Origin: Anaerolineae bacterium
GTDB lineage: Bacteria > Chloroflexota > Anaerolineae > B4-G1
Length of the DNA: 35,683 nucleotides
Reading direction: 5' to 3'
NCBI GenBank assembly: GCA_016783285.1
Contig: JADHWW010000112.1
Coordinates: 1-35,683, forward strand
Positions 26,362 to 34,504 of the stretch are shown here, in pieces. Both the position numbers and the translations under genes were made by a program. The stretch's first letter is position 1, and every line of letters starts with the position of its first letter. The notes under the pieces are model-generated. The model searched no databases. It saw only the letters and a list, made by a program, of their open reading frames with translations, and was not told the origin of the DNA.

Positions 26362-27408
26362 CTATTTCGTCACGAAGACGGTCTGCGTGGGATAGGCGAG
26401 TTCGATCCCCTCCTCTGCAAAGCGCCTGAAAATCTCCAGGTTGATCGCCTGCTGGACATCCATGAAGACGCTGTAGTCAGACGTCACCATATAGTAGACG
26501 ATCTCGAAGTCCAGAGAGAAATCCCCATACGCCTTAAAGTGCGCCCGGCCGAAGCGCGTCTGGGGCTGGGCCTCGATGATCTCCTGCACAATCCCGGGGA
26601 TCTCGACCAGTTTGTCGTAGGGTGTCTGGCAGGTCACGCCAAGCGTGAACAGCGCACGGCGCTCGTCCATGCGCCCATAGTTGCGGATGCGGCTGCTCAG
26701 CAGGTCGGAATTGGAGAAGACGAGTTGCTCTCCGGTAAGACTACGGACGCGCGTGCTCTTGAGGCCGATGTGCTCCACCGTGCCCACGTACTCCCCCACG
26801 GTGATGGAATCCCCGATGACAAAGGGCTTGTCCAGGACAATGGAAAGGGATGCGAACAGATCGCCCAGGATGTTCTGCACAGCGAGTGCGACGGCAATGC
26901 CGCCGACCCCCAGGCTGGCGATCAGCGCGGTCACCTCGACGCCGGGGATGTTGTCCAATGCCAGGAGCACGGCCACCGTCCAGAGAATCCCCTTCCCGAC
27001 GTAGCCCAACATGTTCACCGTCGTGGCGGCAGAGCGATCCTCCTCGGCCTGCTCCTTCGCCGGCCGAGAAACCAGGTAATCAATCACACCGCTGCCCCAC
27101 AGCGCAGCCTGCACCCAGAACAGAATCACCAGAACGGTGTGGATCCCGGATTCGACCGCGGGTAACGTGAGGACAAGGGAGCCAGCGGCTATCGAAACCG
27201 CAACCAGGAACAGGTACCAGGTCCGGCCGAACAAGTTAACGACGAGATCGTCCAGGTCCGTCTCGGTCTTTTTGACCCAGGCGAGCATCCCACGGGACAA
27301 AATGCGCTTCAGAGCGCCCAAGACCAGAAAAGCAAGCACGGCAACCGCCAGAGCCAGAAGCCAGGTCGCCAGTGTGTTTCCCCAGAGAGTTCGCTCTAGA
27401 ATGTCCAT
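26362..27408 (-). CDS. MscS-family mechanosensitive channel
   Basis: A 348-residue channel that opens under membrane tension and releases solutes on hypo-osmotic shock. N-terminal helices span about 15-120. The pore helix and following beta domain are diagnostic: ASLGVGGIAVALAVQNILGD, then VLDKPFVIGDSI and the VEHIGLKSTRVRS loop. Full length. Its ATG shares one base with the PIN-toxin stop (TAATG), so it is translated with the toxin-antitoxin genes. Such a linkage is unusual; see findings. Confidence 0.93.
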   Translation of the reverse strand: MDILERTLWGNTLATWLLALAVAVLAFLVLGALKRILSRGMLAWVKKTETDLDDLVVNLFGRTWYLFLVAVSIAAGSLVLTLPAVESGIHTVLVILFWVQAALWGSGVIDYLVSRPAKEQAEEDRSAATTVNMLGYVGKGILWTVAVLLALDNIPGVEVTALIASLGVGGIAVALAVQNILGDLFASLSIVLDKPFVIGDSITVGEYVGTVEHIGLKSTRVRSLTGEQLVFSNSDLLSSRIRNYGRMDERRALFTLGVTCQTPYDKLVEIPGIVQEIIEAQPQTRFGRAHFKAYGDFSLDFEIVYYMVTSDYSVFMDVQQAINLEIFRRFAEEGIELAYPTQTVFVTK

Positions 27409-27962
27409 TACGTCTCCTCTTCACCACTCTGCATCGCCACCGCCTCCCTCACCCGCATCGCTGTCTCCGGCTCCAGCGGCACGGTGGCCTGCACCTCCAC
27501 CAGTACGTCGCGGCCAAAGCGGGCCGCTAACGCTTCCGCCTCCATTGGGTACAACTCCAGCGCCAGCAGGAACTGACCTGGATTGACGATGGCCACGTCC
27601 CGATAGCATCGCAAAACCAGCAAGTCCCGGTCGCTGCTCACCAGGTAGTGGGCCCCTCCCTCGACCGCGCAGGCCAGGAATTTGTCGTCCTTGGGGTCCC
27701 GGCAAACGCCGGTGAGGTCCAGAACCCCCGGCACGTGCTCCGAGAAACGCTCCAGCCCCCGCACCAACTCGTTCAGCGGAGCCACAGCTAACCGGCGGAT
27801 GGCCGGCCGGCCCAGCACACCGGCCAGTTCAGCCCGCGTGGCGGGGGAGGAGAGCAGCGTGAAGGTGCTGGCACGCCAGTGCGCCACGATCCGGCTCATC
27901 AGTTCGCCCTGAGTCAGCACGTAACTGACCAATGAACTGGTGTCAATGACCACGCGCAGCAT
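27408..27962 (-). CDS. PIN-domain toxin (COG1569-like)
   Basis: A 184-residue protein with a PIN-type Mg2+-dependent nuclease core: D7 (VVIDTSS), E45 (RAEL), D92/D93 (DPKDDKFLACA) and D111 (SSDRDLL). This layout matches the putative PIN-family toxins paired with Phd/YefM-type antitoxins. The C-terminal 60 residues (PMEAEALAARF onward) extend beyond the minimal PIN domain. It follows the antitoxin by 3 nt and overlaps the MscS start by one base. The ATG at 27962 has no strong ribosome site, consistent with coupling. Confidence 0.88.
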   Translation of the reverse strand: MLRVVIDTSSLVSYVLTQGELMSRIVAHWRASTFTLLSSPATRAELAGVLGRPAIRRLAVAPLNELVRGLERFSEHVPGVLDLTGVCRDPKDDKFLACAVEGGAHYLVSSDRDLLVLRCYRDVAIVNPGQFLLALELYPMEAEALAARFGRDVLVEVQATVPLEPETAMRVREAVAMQSGEEET

Positions 27963-27965
27963 GGC

Positions 27966-28262
27966 TTATCTCGCAGTGGAGGCGATCTCTTCGCGAGCCT
28001 GCTCGATGATCGCCAGTACTTCCTCATCACTCAGTCCCACGTTGCGCTCGGCGTTGCGGGCTGCGGTAGATTCCAGCCACTCGAAGAACGCGTCCCGCTC
28101 TTGTCGGAAACGCTGGAATTGCCGATACTCATCCAGATTGACGATGGCCGCCTGGGGCCGTCCAAAGGTCTCGACGACGTAGGTCTCACGCCGCTCTCGC
28201 ACCGCCTGCAGGACGTCGGTCAGGCTTTGTCGCAGATCAGTCGCGCCGATGTTTCGCTCCAT
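27966..28262 (-). CDS. Phd/YefM-family antitoxin
   Basis: A 98-residue protein opening MERNIGATDLRQSLTDVLQAV, with YVVETFGRPQAAIVNLDEYRQFQ: the Phd/YefM dimer and DNA-binding domain. The charged C-terminal helix (RNAERNVGLSDEEVLAIIEQ) should bind and block the PIN toxin. First gene of the operon, with the promoter at 28302-28330. Autorepression is expected from the family. Confidence 0.88.
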   Translation of the reverse strand: MERNIGATDLRQSLTDVLQAVRERRETYVVETFGRPQAAIVNLDEYRQFQRFRQERDAFFEWLESTAARNAERNVGLSDEEVLAIIEQAREEIASTAR

Positions 28263-28301
28263 AGCAGGGCCCTCTCAGAAGAATCCAAAGGGTTTGCAAC
28301 C

Positions 28302-28330
28302 ATTATAAACCTTATACACTCCTCCGTCAA
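28302..28330 (-). promoter_or_regulatory. Promoter of the Phd-PIN-MscS operon
   Basis: Minus strand: TTGACG, 17 nt, TATAAT, about 35 nt before the antitoxin ATG. It is back to back with the plus-strand promoter at 28338-28365. Confidence 0.75.
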
Positions 28331-28337
28331 GTCACAG

Positions 28338-28365
28338 TTGACACGCTTCCCATCTTGGGTACACT
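28338..28365 (+). promoter_or_regulatory. Promoter of the truncated aminotransferase
   Basis: Plus strand: TTGACA, 16 nt, TACACT, about 50 nt before the GTG start at 28419. Confidence 0.65.
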
Positions 28366-28418
28366 ATCGTAGTGAAAGCCATCTTACTTCGACTGGAGAC
28401 GGATTGGAGGACCAAACC

Positions 28419-29333
28419 GTGAAAAAACATCCATCTCTGGGCGGGTTCCACGGGCGCACGCTGGGGACTACGACAGTCACCACCTCCAAGGCGCAGTATC
28501 GTACCGGGCACGGGCCGTTCCTGCCCGACGTGTACTTCGCCCGTTTTCCCTACCCCTATCGCTCATCTGCCCCCGACGCGGAGACGTGCGCGCGGGAAGC
28601 GCTGGAGGACATCGAGCGACTGTTCGAGTACGTCATCGCGCCCGAGGACGTGGCCGCCTTGCTGGTCGAGCCGATCCAGGGGGAGGGAGGCTACGTGGTG
28701 CCGCCGCGCAGTTGGCTGGTCGCGCTGCGCGAGATATGCGACCGGCACGGTATTCTACTCATCTTCGACGAGGTGCAGACCGGCTTCGGTCGCACCGGCG
28801 AGTGGTTCGCGGCCCAGGCGTTCGGCGTGGAGCCGGACGTGCTCTGCCTGGCCAAGGGCATCGCCAACGGCTTCCCGCTGGGCGCGACGGCGGCACGCCG
28901 GGAGATTATGGGCCAGTGGGGAGCGGCGTCGCACGGCACCACCTGCGGTGGCAGCCCCATCTCCTGCGCTGCGGCCCTGGCGACGTTGGACGTGATCCGC
29001 GAGGAGAACCTACTGGAGGCCGCCCGCGTGCAGGGCGGCCTTATGCTGGAGGCACTGCGCGAGTTGCAGGCGGAATCGCCCATCGTCGGGGACGCGCGAG
29101 GCGTAGGAATGATGACTGCCATTGAGTTCATCAAGCCCGGCACCGACAAAGAGCCCAACCCCAAGGTCGTCCGCCGCGTCCTCGAACGTGCGCTCGAAGG
29201 CGGGCTGTTGCTCTACCCCTGCGGCCACTGGACCCAGACGATCCGCCTCATCCCCCCGCTGACCATCACCCGCGAGCAAATGGATGAAGGGCTGGCGATC
29301 TTCCGCCAGGCGGTGCTGGCCGAATCGGCCTAG
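28419..29333 (+). pseudogene. Class-III PLP aminotransferase lacking its N-terminal third
   Basis: A 304-residue reading frame related to 4-aminobutyrate and other class-III aminotransferases (usually 420-450 residues). Retained: GGFHGRTLG, the PLP ring-binding Asp in IFDEVQTGFGRTG, and Lys in LCLAKGIANGFPLGA. Missing: about 130-150 residues, including the SGAEAVEAA region that holds the PLP phosphate. A promoter, GGAGG and a GTG start with KKHPSL come first, then the sequence jumps straight to GGFHGRT. This looks like an in-frame internal deletion behind the original start, not random truncation; a misassembly is the other option. The product would be unlikely to work. Confidence 0.8.
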
Positions 29334-29347
29334 AAGGGGCGCCGTTT

Positions 29348-29376
29348 TTGTCTCTGCTGAGGATTTGTGCTATAAT
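29348..29376 (+). promoter_or_regulatory. Promoter of the zinc-ribbon/TPR operon
   Basis: TTGTCT, 17 nt, TATAAT with an extended TGC, about 45 nt before the start codon. Confidence 0.7.
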
Positions 29377-29420
29377 CTATTTGTAACAGCGGAACAGCCC
29401 AAGGTTAAGGAGGTGTCCAA

Positions 29421-30314
29421 ATGGCTCGCTCAACGATTGAAGTACCCTGGGACGTAGAGTTTCCCCAAACCTGCGCTCGCTGTACTGCCCCAGCCGCAAA
29501 GACAATGCGCATCCAGCGCCAGAAACCCTCGTCACAGAATTGGTTCCTCTGGTTCGGCCTCATTGGAGCAGCCATCGCTGGTGCAAAAAAAGGTGGCTCC
29601 TCGCGTTTCGAGATTCCCTACTGCGAGAACTGCCACCGACAAGACCGCATCCTCCTGTGGGTTACCTGGGCTGCGGCGCTGCTGGGTCTGTTGTTCCTGT
29701 GTGGCTTCCCCACGCTTGCCGGCCAGCTCGAGGATGAGACGGCCGGCGTGGTGGGCGCGCTAGGCATGATGTTGGGTGTACCAACCCTGCTCATCGCCGC
29801 GCCGGTGTTGGCGATTGTCCGCTCGGCCCACCGGGCGGTGCACATCAAGCGCATTGATGAGCGCAGCGAGAGCGTCCGCCTGGCCTTCCGCAGCCGGCCC
29901 TACTTCGAACGGTTCCGGCAGCACAACCTGGAGCGGATCGTATCCTTTGTGCTGCGCCACGGCAAGCAACTGCCCGTCCCACCGGATCAGGCCATCGCGG
30001 TCGTCAGTCGGAGCATTGACGAGCAGGAGCCGCGCTCGCCGGACAGTCTCAAGGGCTACTTCGAGCGCGGGCAATTGTACTTGCAGGCCAGGATGTACGA
30101 CCACGCCCTCGCCGACCTGGACTGGGTGGTCGGGGTGACCGGCTTCGAGAATCCGTACTTCCTGGATGCGCAGTTCTTCCGCGGTCAGGCGCACATGCAA
30201 CTGGGCAACAGCATGCAGGCCCGAACCGACCTGGAGAACTACGCGAAGGCGTCGAGCGACCGTGCCAGAGTGCGACAGGCAAAGCGGTGGCTCAAACAAC
30301 TAAAGCGCGCTTAA
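29421..30314 (+). CDS. Membrane protein with N-terminal zinc ribbon and TPR-like C-terminus
   Basis: A 297-residue protein of unknown function. The N-terminus has CARC (residues 18-21) and, about 50 residues on, CENC (72-75), which together could bind one zinc. Two or three hydrophobic helices follow at about 80-100 and 110-132. The soluble C-terminal part contains helix pairs (YFERGQLYLQARMYDHALADL and AQFFRGQAHMQLGNSMQARTDL) with the spacing of tetratricopeptide repeats, implying protein binding. AAGGAGG lies before the ATG. Followed at 11 nt by a small membrane gene in the same operon. Confidence 0.75.
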   Translation: MARSTIEVPWDVEFPQTCARCTAPAAKTMRIQRQKPSSQNWFLWFGLIGAAIAGAKKGGSSRFEIPYCENCHRQDRILLWVTWAAALLGLLFLCGFPTLAGQLEDETAGVVGALGMMLGVPTLLIAAPVLAIVRSAHRAVHIKRIDERSESVRLAFRSRPYFERFRQHNLERIVSFVLRHGKQLPVPPDQAIAVVSRSIDEQEPRSPDSLKGYFERGQLYLQARMYDHALADLDWVVGVTGFENPYFLDAQFFRGQAHMQLGNSMQARTDLENYAKASSDRARVRQAKRWLKQLKRA

Positions 30315-30325
30315 GGGAGGTAGAA

Positions 30326-30712
30326 ATGGACGAGCCTCGCAGGCCAGCAATCGAAGGACGCCACCCGGATGACGCAGCCCGAGACTACATCGCCGGGCGG
30401 GTGAAAGAGGGTGTGTCCCGAGAGGCCATCGTGCAGGAACTGATCCAGCGCGGCTACGAACCGGCCATTGCCAGAGATATGGTCGGCGGGGTCACGCGGA
30501 AGCAGGCCTCCTCCGCTCGCAAGTCCGGTCTAGTCTACCTCATCGTCGGCCTCATCATCACAGCCATTTCTCTGGCACTGACCATTGCCAGTTACAGTGA
30601 CGCCGCCGAGCAGGGTGGAACCTACTACGTCTGCTGTGGGGTGATACTGTTTGGCTTGTATCTGACCTTTCGCGGTGTCCGGCAGTTGGTGAGCGGGCGC
30701 GGGGTCAAGTAA
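30326..30712 (+). CDS. Small two-helix membrane protein
   Basis: A 128-residue protein. The N-terminal half is a charged helical region (DYIAGRVKEGVSREAIVQEL, then a GYEPAIARDMV turn) resembling a small helical adaptor domain. Two membrane helices follow, LVYLIVGLIITAISLALTI and YYVCCGVILFGLYLTF. The start at 30326 follows AAGGGAGG; an in-frame ATG 39 nt earlier lies within the previous gene. Downstream partner of the zinc-ribbon/TPR protein; no family recognised. Confidence 0.78.
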   Translation: MDEPRRPAIEGRHPDDAARDYIAGRVKEGVSREAIVQELIQRGYEPAIARDMVGGVTRKQASSARKSGLVYLIVGLIITAISLALTIASYSDAAEQGGTYYVCCGVILFGLYLTFRGVRQLVSGRGVK

Positions 30713-30769
30713 CCCGCCAGCACCAGCAACAATTGACCATACCGTTCGTTTCATCGTGACCTCCTGTGC

Positions 30770-30813
30770 TTGATGCTGGGTACTGGATATTGGATACTTG
30801 ATGCTGGATACTG
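30770..30813 (+). repeat. Short direct repeat
   Basis: TTGATGCTGG(G/A)TACTGG occurs at 30770-30785 and 30798-30813, separated by GATATTGGATAC, itself a variant. Located between two convergent genes. Confidence 0.6.
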
Positions 30814-30848
30814 GGCGCTCGGGGCTGCGCTCCTCACCTTCAGCCGGC

Positions 30849-31772
30849 TCAGGGCCAACTCCAGGAGTCGATCTCATTCCAATCGTTGTCCCACAGGTAA
30901 GTCGTGTCGCTCTGGTTGCCCCAGACCGGGTCGCTGCGCCCCCAGTAGAGGTGGAACTCCGTATCCGTGTCGGCCTCTGCACCCGCGTCGGTCTTGGTCC
31001 ACACGCGGACACTGGCCTCAGCAGGCAGGATGAAGTCATCAGGGAAACGATAGAAGTGATCATCGTCATCGGTAAGTACCCAATTGGTCATGTCCTGACT
31101 GCCAGGCCCCTGGTTCTTAATCAGAACGTATTCGTCCAAAGTGTCCTCTGAGGGGTCGTACTCCACGCGCTCAATATACAGGGATGGGGCTGGCGTCGGC
31201 GAGGGGGTGGTGGTTGGAGCTAGCGTGTCCGTCGGCGTTGACGTCGCCTGGAGAGTGCCGGTCGGAGTCGGTGTGTCCGTCGGGGTCGGTGACGGAGTCA
31301 ACGTTGGCGTCGCCGACGCTGGCTGCGGTGTGTGGGTTGGAGTTGGTGGTTCCGTCGGAGTCGAGGCCGGTGATGGCACCGCCGTCGGTGTAGGTACGGG
31401 CGACTGTGTAGTTGGAGTTGGCGCGGGCGGTTGTGTGGGAACGGCCGGCGCGGGCGTCTCAGTGGGGCGCGGGGTACTGACGGGCGTCGGTGTGGGCGTG
31501 TGAGCGTCAGTACCAACGGCAGCAGAAGTACGCGTGACCGTCCGCCTTGGCCCGGAGGTATGGGTGGGCGCGGGCCCGGCCTGGCGAGGACCCACGCTGC
31601 CCCAGAGATACGATGAGATAGAGCAGCAGGAGCAAGCCAGGCAGCCGATGAAAAAAAGGAGCACCTGGAGCTCGAGCCAGGAAACGGACAGCCCGCCCCT
31701 GATGGGAAGGACGACCCTCCTTTCATCAAGCCGGCGCAGAAGGGAAACAATGACGCTATTGCGACCACTCAT
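30849..31772 (-). CDS. Lamin-tail-domain surface protein with Pro/Thr-rich linker
   Basis: A 307-residue protein. A hydrophobic segment (about 33-55, Cys-rich) anchors it or serves as a signal. Residues about 75-200 are a low-complexity Pro/Thr/Ser linker of TPTPT type. The C-terminus (about 201-307) is a lamin tail domain: YIERVEYDPSEDTLDEYVLI, MTNWVLTDDD and a closing WNEIDSWSW. Such proteins in Chloroflexota are probably exposed on the cell surface; ligands are unknown. The start codon choice is uncertain, with no strong ribosome site. The repetitive linker DNA can change length by slippage. Confidence 0.85.
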   Translation of the reverse strand: MSGRNSVIVSLLRRLDERRVVLPIRGGLSVSWLELQVLLFFIGCLACSCCSISSYLWGSVGPRQAGPAPTHTSGPRRTVTRTSAAVGTDAHTPTPTPVSTPRPTETPAPAVPTQPPAPTPTTQSPVPTPTAVPSPASTPTEPPTPTHTPQPASATPTLTPSPTPTDTPTPTGTLQATSTPTDTLAPTTTPSPTPAPSLYIERVEYDPSEDTLDEYVLIKNQGPGSQDMTNWVLTDDDDHFYRFPDDFILPAEASVRVWTKTDAGAEADTDTEFHLYWGRSDPVWGNQSDTTYLWDNDWNEIDSWSWP

Positions 31773-31934
31773 CTCATTCTCGACTCAGCAACGCCGCCCG
31801 CTTTGGGGTTACCCATTTTTTGCCTCTGCCGGACGCGGGTTGCTGGTCGTTCATATTGTACGCGATTTCCCGTTGCTGGCAACTTGCCCCCAAGGGACAA
31901 TCAGCCGGCGGAGGTTCCCCGCAGCAGCCCACCA

Positions 31935-31968
31935 TACAGAGCAGGATTCACAGAATTAGAAGGATAAA
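31935..31968 (+). repeat. Dispersed repeat A, copy 2
   Basis: Same orientation as copy 1 at 22632-22664; one substitution and one extra base. Confidence 0.75.
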
Positions 31969-31970
31969 TA

Positions 31971-32034
31971 CGCAGTACCGCAGAAGTCGCCCTGACGGTT
32001 GACCGTCATTCTGAGCGTAGCGAAGAATCTCCTT
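31971..32034 (-). repeat. Dispersed repeat B, copy 2 (inverted)
   Basis: 63 of 64 bases match copy 1 at 22758-22821 when reverse-complemented. It directly abuts repeat A copy 2. Confidence 0.85.
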
Positions 32035-32155
32035 AAATACTGTGGTCGAGACCCTTCGCTTCGCTCAGGGTGACAGGGTGAGTTTTGCGCCATTGCATAA
32101 ATACGCCACCAAATCCGAGGTGGTCTTCCTCGTGTTAGCACATTCTATGTCTCAA

Positions 32156-32175
32156 CCGGGCAATTCGTTGCCCGG
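32156..32175. other. Hairpin with UUCG tetraloop
   Basis: CCGGGCAA-TTCG-TTGCCCGG, a perfect 8-bp stem with an extra-stable loop. No T-tract follows on either strand. Confidence 0.5.
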
Positions 32176-32532
32176 CCAAGACCAGCAACACTCTAGCGAG
32201 AGAGCACCGCCTCAACGGATACAGACAAATCCGAAAATTCTGCCAATCCTGCTCTTGTATCGCTTATGACGACTCTCACCCTGAGTAATTGCTCCTGGGG
32301 TATCTAACGTTCGGGTAGCAACCCTCTACTCATCGGGAAGGTCATTTCCACTAAGGTCTTGTCCATTAACAACTCCGCACTCTCGACCACGGTGCAGAAT
32401 CACTGAAACACTGAAGGAATGAAACCACTGAAAGAGCCGTCAATTCGCGAGTCGCTTGATTTCCAGCGCCTATCGCCCCTGCTCAACCCCTCAGTGCCCT
32501 CACTATCATCAGTGCTTCAGTGGTTCAGCGGT

Positions 32533-34170
32533 TCAAATTCTCGCCTCTGCCGGATGCCGGTCGCCGGTCGCTGGTCGCACCCTTAAGGTAAAGGAAAAGA
32601 CACTCCCCCGCCCCACCTCGCTCTCCACTCCCACCCGCCCGCCGAGTTTTTCCACAATGCGCCGCACGATGGACAGCCCCAGCCCGTGCCCTTCCGCGCG
32701 AACCTGGTCGAGCCGCGTGAACGGAATGAATAACCGGGCCTGAGCCTCTGGCGTCAGGCCAGGGCCGTTGTCGCGTACCCAAAAACGCACCATACCGTCC
32801 GATTGCGCCGTCGCGCCCAACTCCACGCGCGGCGGTCGCCCGCCATACTTGAGCCCGTTGCTGAGATAGTTGACCCACACCTCTTCGACCCACAGACCGT
32901 AGCCCAGCGCTACCGGCCAGGTATCGGGCAAGATGACCTCGGCCTGGCTCTCCTCGATCATACCGGCCAATCGCTGCATCGCCTCGGCCACGATGCTCGC
33001 CATGTCCAGCGGCCTCATCTTCACTTCCATCTTCCGCACTCCGGCCAGCAGCAACAACCCGTCAATGATGCGGCCCATCTTGTGCCCGTTCCGCACTATC
33101 AGGTGCAGGTAGCGGCGCAACTCCTCGTCTGGTATCTTCGCATAATCCTGCTCCAAAACCCCCGCAAAGCCGACGACGCTGGACAGGGGAGCCTTGAGGT
33201 CATGGGCCACGGTGTGGGCAAAGGCGTCCAGTTCCTCATTACGCGCTTGCAGTTGGACGGTACGTTGCCGTAGTGCCTGGAAAAGCCGTGCGCTCGCGAT
33301 GGCGGCAGCGGCGAGGGGAGCCAACACCTCCAGCCACACGAGATCGGCAGGCGAAAACGGCTCCTGCTTTTTATTGACCACCTCCAGGACGCCAACGGCG
33401 ATTTCCCTCACGAGAAGCGGTACAGCGACGAGGTCACGGGTGTGGAACCCGATCTGCTCACCCACCTCGCGGTAGAAGCGGGAGTCGGCATACGCGTCGG
33501 GCACAAGGGCCGATTGCCTATGTTGAAGCGCCCAACCGACGATGCCCTGTCCGGATTCCATCCGTATCCCCACCAGACGCTCCGTACCACTCCCGGAAGC
33601 CGCCCGGCATGCGAGACTCTCGTCCTGACCTCGCAGCCAGATGGATGCCCCCTCTGCATCCATCTCGACCATAACGATCTGCATAACACGCTGCAGCACG
33701 CTGTCCAGGTTGAGCGTGGATAGGAGGACCCTCCCGGCCTCGATCAGACGCTCCATCCTCCGCTGCTGGAGACGCTCGGCCAGTCTCCAGCCCAGAAGCG
33801 TCTTCACGCGGGCCAGCAACTCAACGGTATGAACTGGCTTGGGGAGATAGTCGTTCGCTCCCGCCTCTAGCGCCTTCAGCCGGGTGTCGGAATCGTCCTG
33901 CACGGTGAGGAAGACAACGGGCAGGCGTGCGAAGCGCTCGTCGGCTCGCAGGCGGCGCAGGAGCGTCAGGCCGTCAATGCCGGGCATCATCAGGTCAAGC
34001 AACAACAAGTCCGGCATAGGGGCCCTGCGCTCCGCACCTGCCACGAGGCGATTCCAGCCGCTTCTCCCATCGCCGCACGACTCGATCTGATAGCCCTGGG
34101 AGGAGAGGATGTCTGTCAAGGTCCTGACGAGGGCAAGGCTGTCGTCAACAATCAGAATTCTAGCGTCCAT
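32533..34170 (-). CDS. REC-GAF-histidine kinase hybrid sensor
   Basis: A 545-residue signalling protein without membrane segments. Order: receiver domain (1-120; D9/D10, phospho-acceptor D59 in LLLLDLMMPG, K111), GAF domain (about 143-297), HisKA (H323 in VAHDLKAPLSS) and HATPase with NYLSNGLKYG, DNGPGL and GHGLGLSIV. The N-terminal receiver means it is probably driven by another kinase, with the GAF domain adding a small-ligand or redox input. The last residues (RPATGDRHPAEARI) are encoded by a dispersed repeat, so the original C-terminus may have been altered. GGAAGAAG before the ATG. No response-regulator partner is adjacent. Confidence 0.93.
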   Translation of the reverse strand: MDARILIVDDSLALVRTLTDILSSQGYQIESCGDGRSGWNRLVAGAERRAPMPDLLLLDLMMPGIDGLTLLRRLRADERFARLPVVFLTVQDDSDTRLKALEAGANDYLPKPVHTVELLARVKTLLGWRLAERLQQRRMERLIEAGRVLLSTLNLDSVLQRVMQIVMVEMDAEGASIWLRGQDESLACRAASGSGTERLVGIRMESGQGIVGWALQHRQSALVPDAYADSRFYREVGEQIGFHTRDLVAVPLLVREIAVGVLEVVNKKQEPFSPADLVWLEVLAPLAAAAIASARLFQALRQRTVQLQARNEELDAFAHTVAHDLKAPLSSVVGFAGVLEQDYAKIPDEELRRYLHLIVRNGHKMGRIIDGLLLLAGVRKMEVKMRPLDMASIVAEAMQRLAGMIEESQAEVILPDTWPVALGYGLWVEEVWVNYLSNGLKYGGRPPRVELGATAQSDGMVRFWVRDNGPGLTPEAQARLFIPFTRLDQVRAEGHGLGLSIVRRIVEKLGGRVGVESEVGRGSVFSFTLRVRPATGDRHPAEARI

Positions 34171-34199
34171 TACTTCTTCCTGGGAAGACTCCTGGCGTT

Positions 34200-34228
34200 A
34201 TTATATCGCCTCCGCCCCAAAACAACAA
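34200..34228 (-). promoter_or_regulatory. Promoter of the hybrid kinase gene
   Basis: Minus strand: TTGTTG, 17 nt, TATAAT, about 30 nt before the ATG at 34170. Confidence 0.65.
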
Positions 34229-34278
34229 CTCCACTGCCCGCGGGGATTTCGAATATCAAGCAGCGCCTTGCGTGCGCC

Positions 34279-34295
34279 GTCCCCGAGACGGGGAC
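34279..34295. other. Hairpin upstream of the kinase promoter
   Basis: GTCCCCG-AGA-CGGGGAC, a perfect 7-bp stem, with other GC-rich dyads just downstream. The 34229-34500 interval otherwise shows no gene. Confidence 0.45.
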
Positions 34296-34504
34296 TTTGA
34301 GCATAACCCACCCACCACCGGGTGCTCACGGCGGTACGCGCCGCCCTGGAAGAGGCGGCGAATGATGCCTCCATTCTATCAGAAAACAGGGAACACCACA
34401 ATGGGAGAGGGGTACTAAAAACCCATTTTAAGGATATCCCTACCATTTTGTATACCCGCTTGTTACCTCTACCTATGCAATAATCAGGGGCAGGCGTTAG
34501 GCCC

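Larger units (their letters stand above)
31773..32532. other. Repeat-dense intergenic region
   Basis: No gene is supported in 760 nt. It holds repeat A copy 2, repeat B copy 2, a CTTCGCTTCGCTCAGGGTGAC word near 32055, a UUCG hairpin at 32156-32175 and CACTGAA/TTCAGTG words around 32400-32530. A CTCTGCCGGA(C/T)GC word occurs at about 31825 and again inside the end of the kinase gene at about 32544. Confidence 0.6.

Noticed and set aside
30798..31503. Plus-strand frames rich in Val/Gly opposite the lamin-tail gene
   Set aside because: They are the complement of the Pro/Thr linker; low-complexity shadows.
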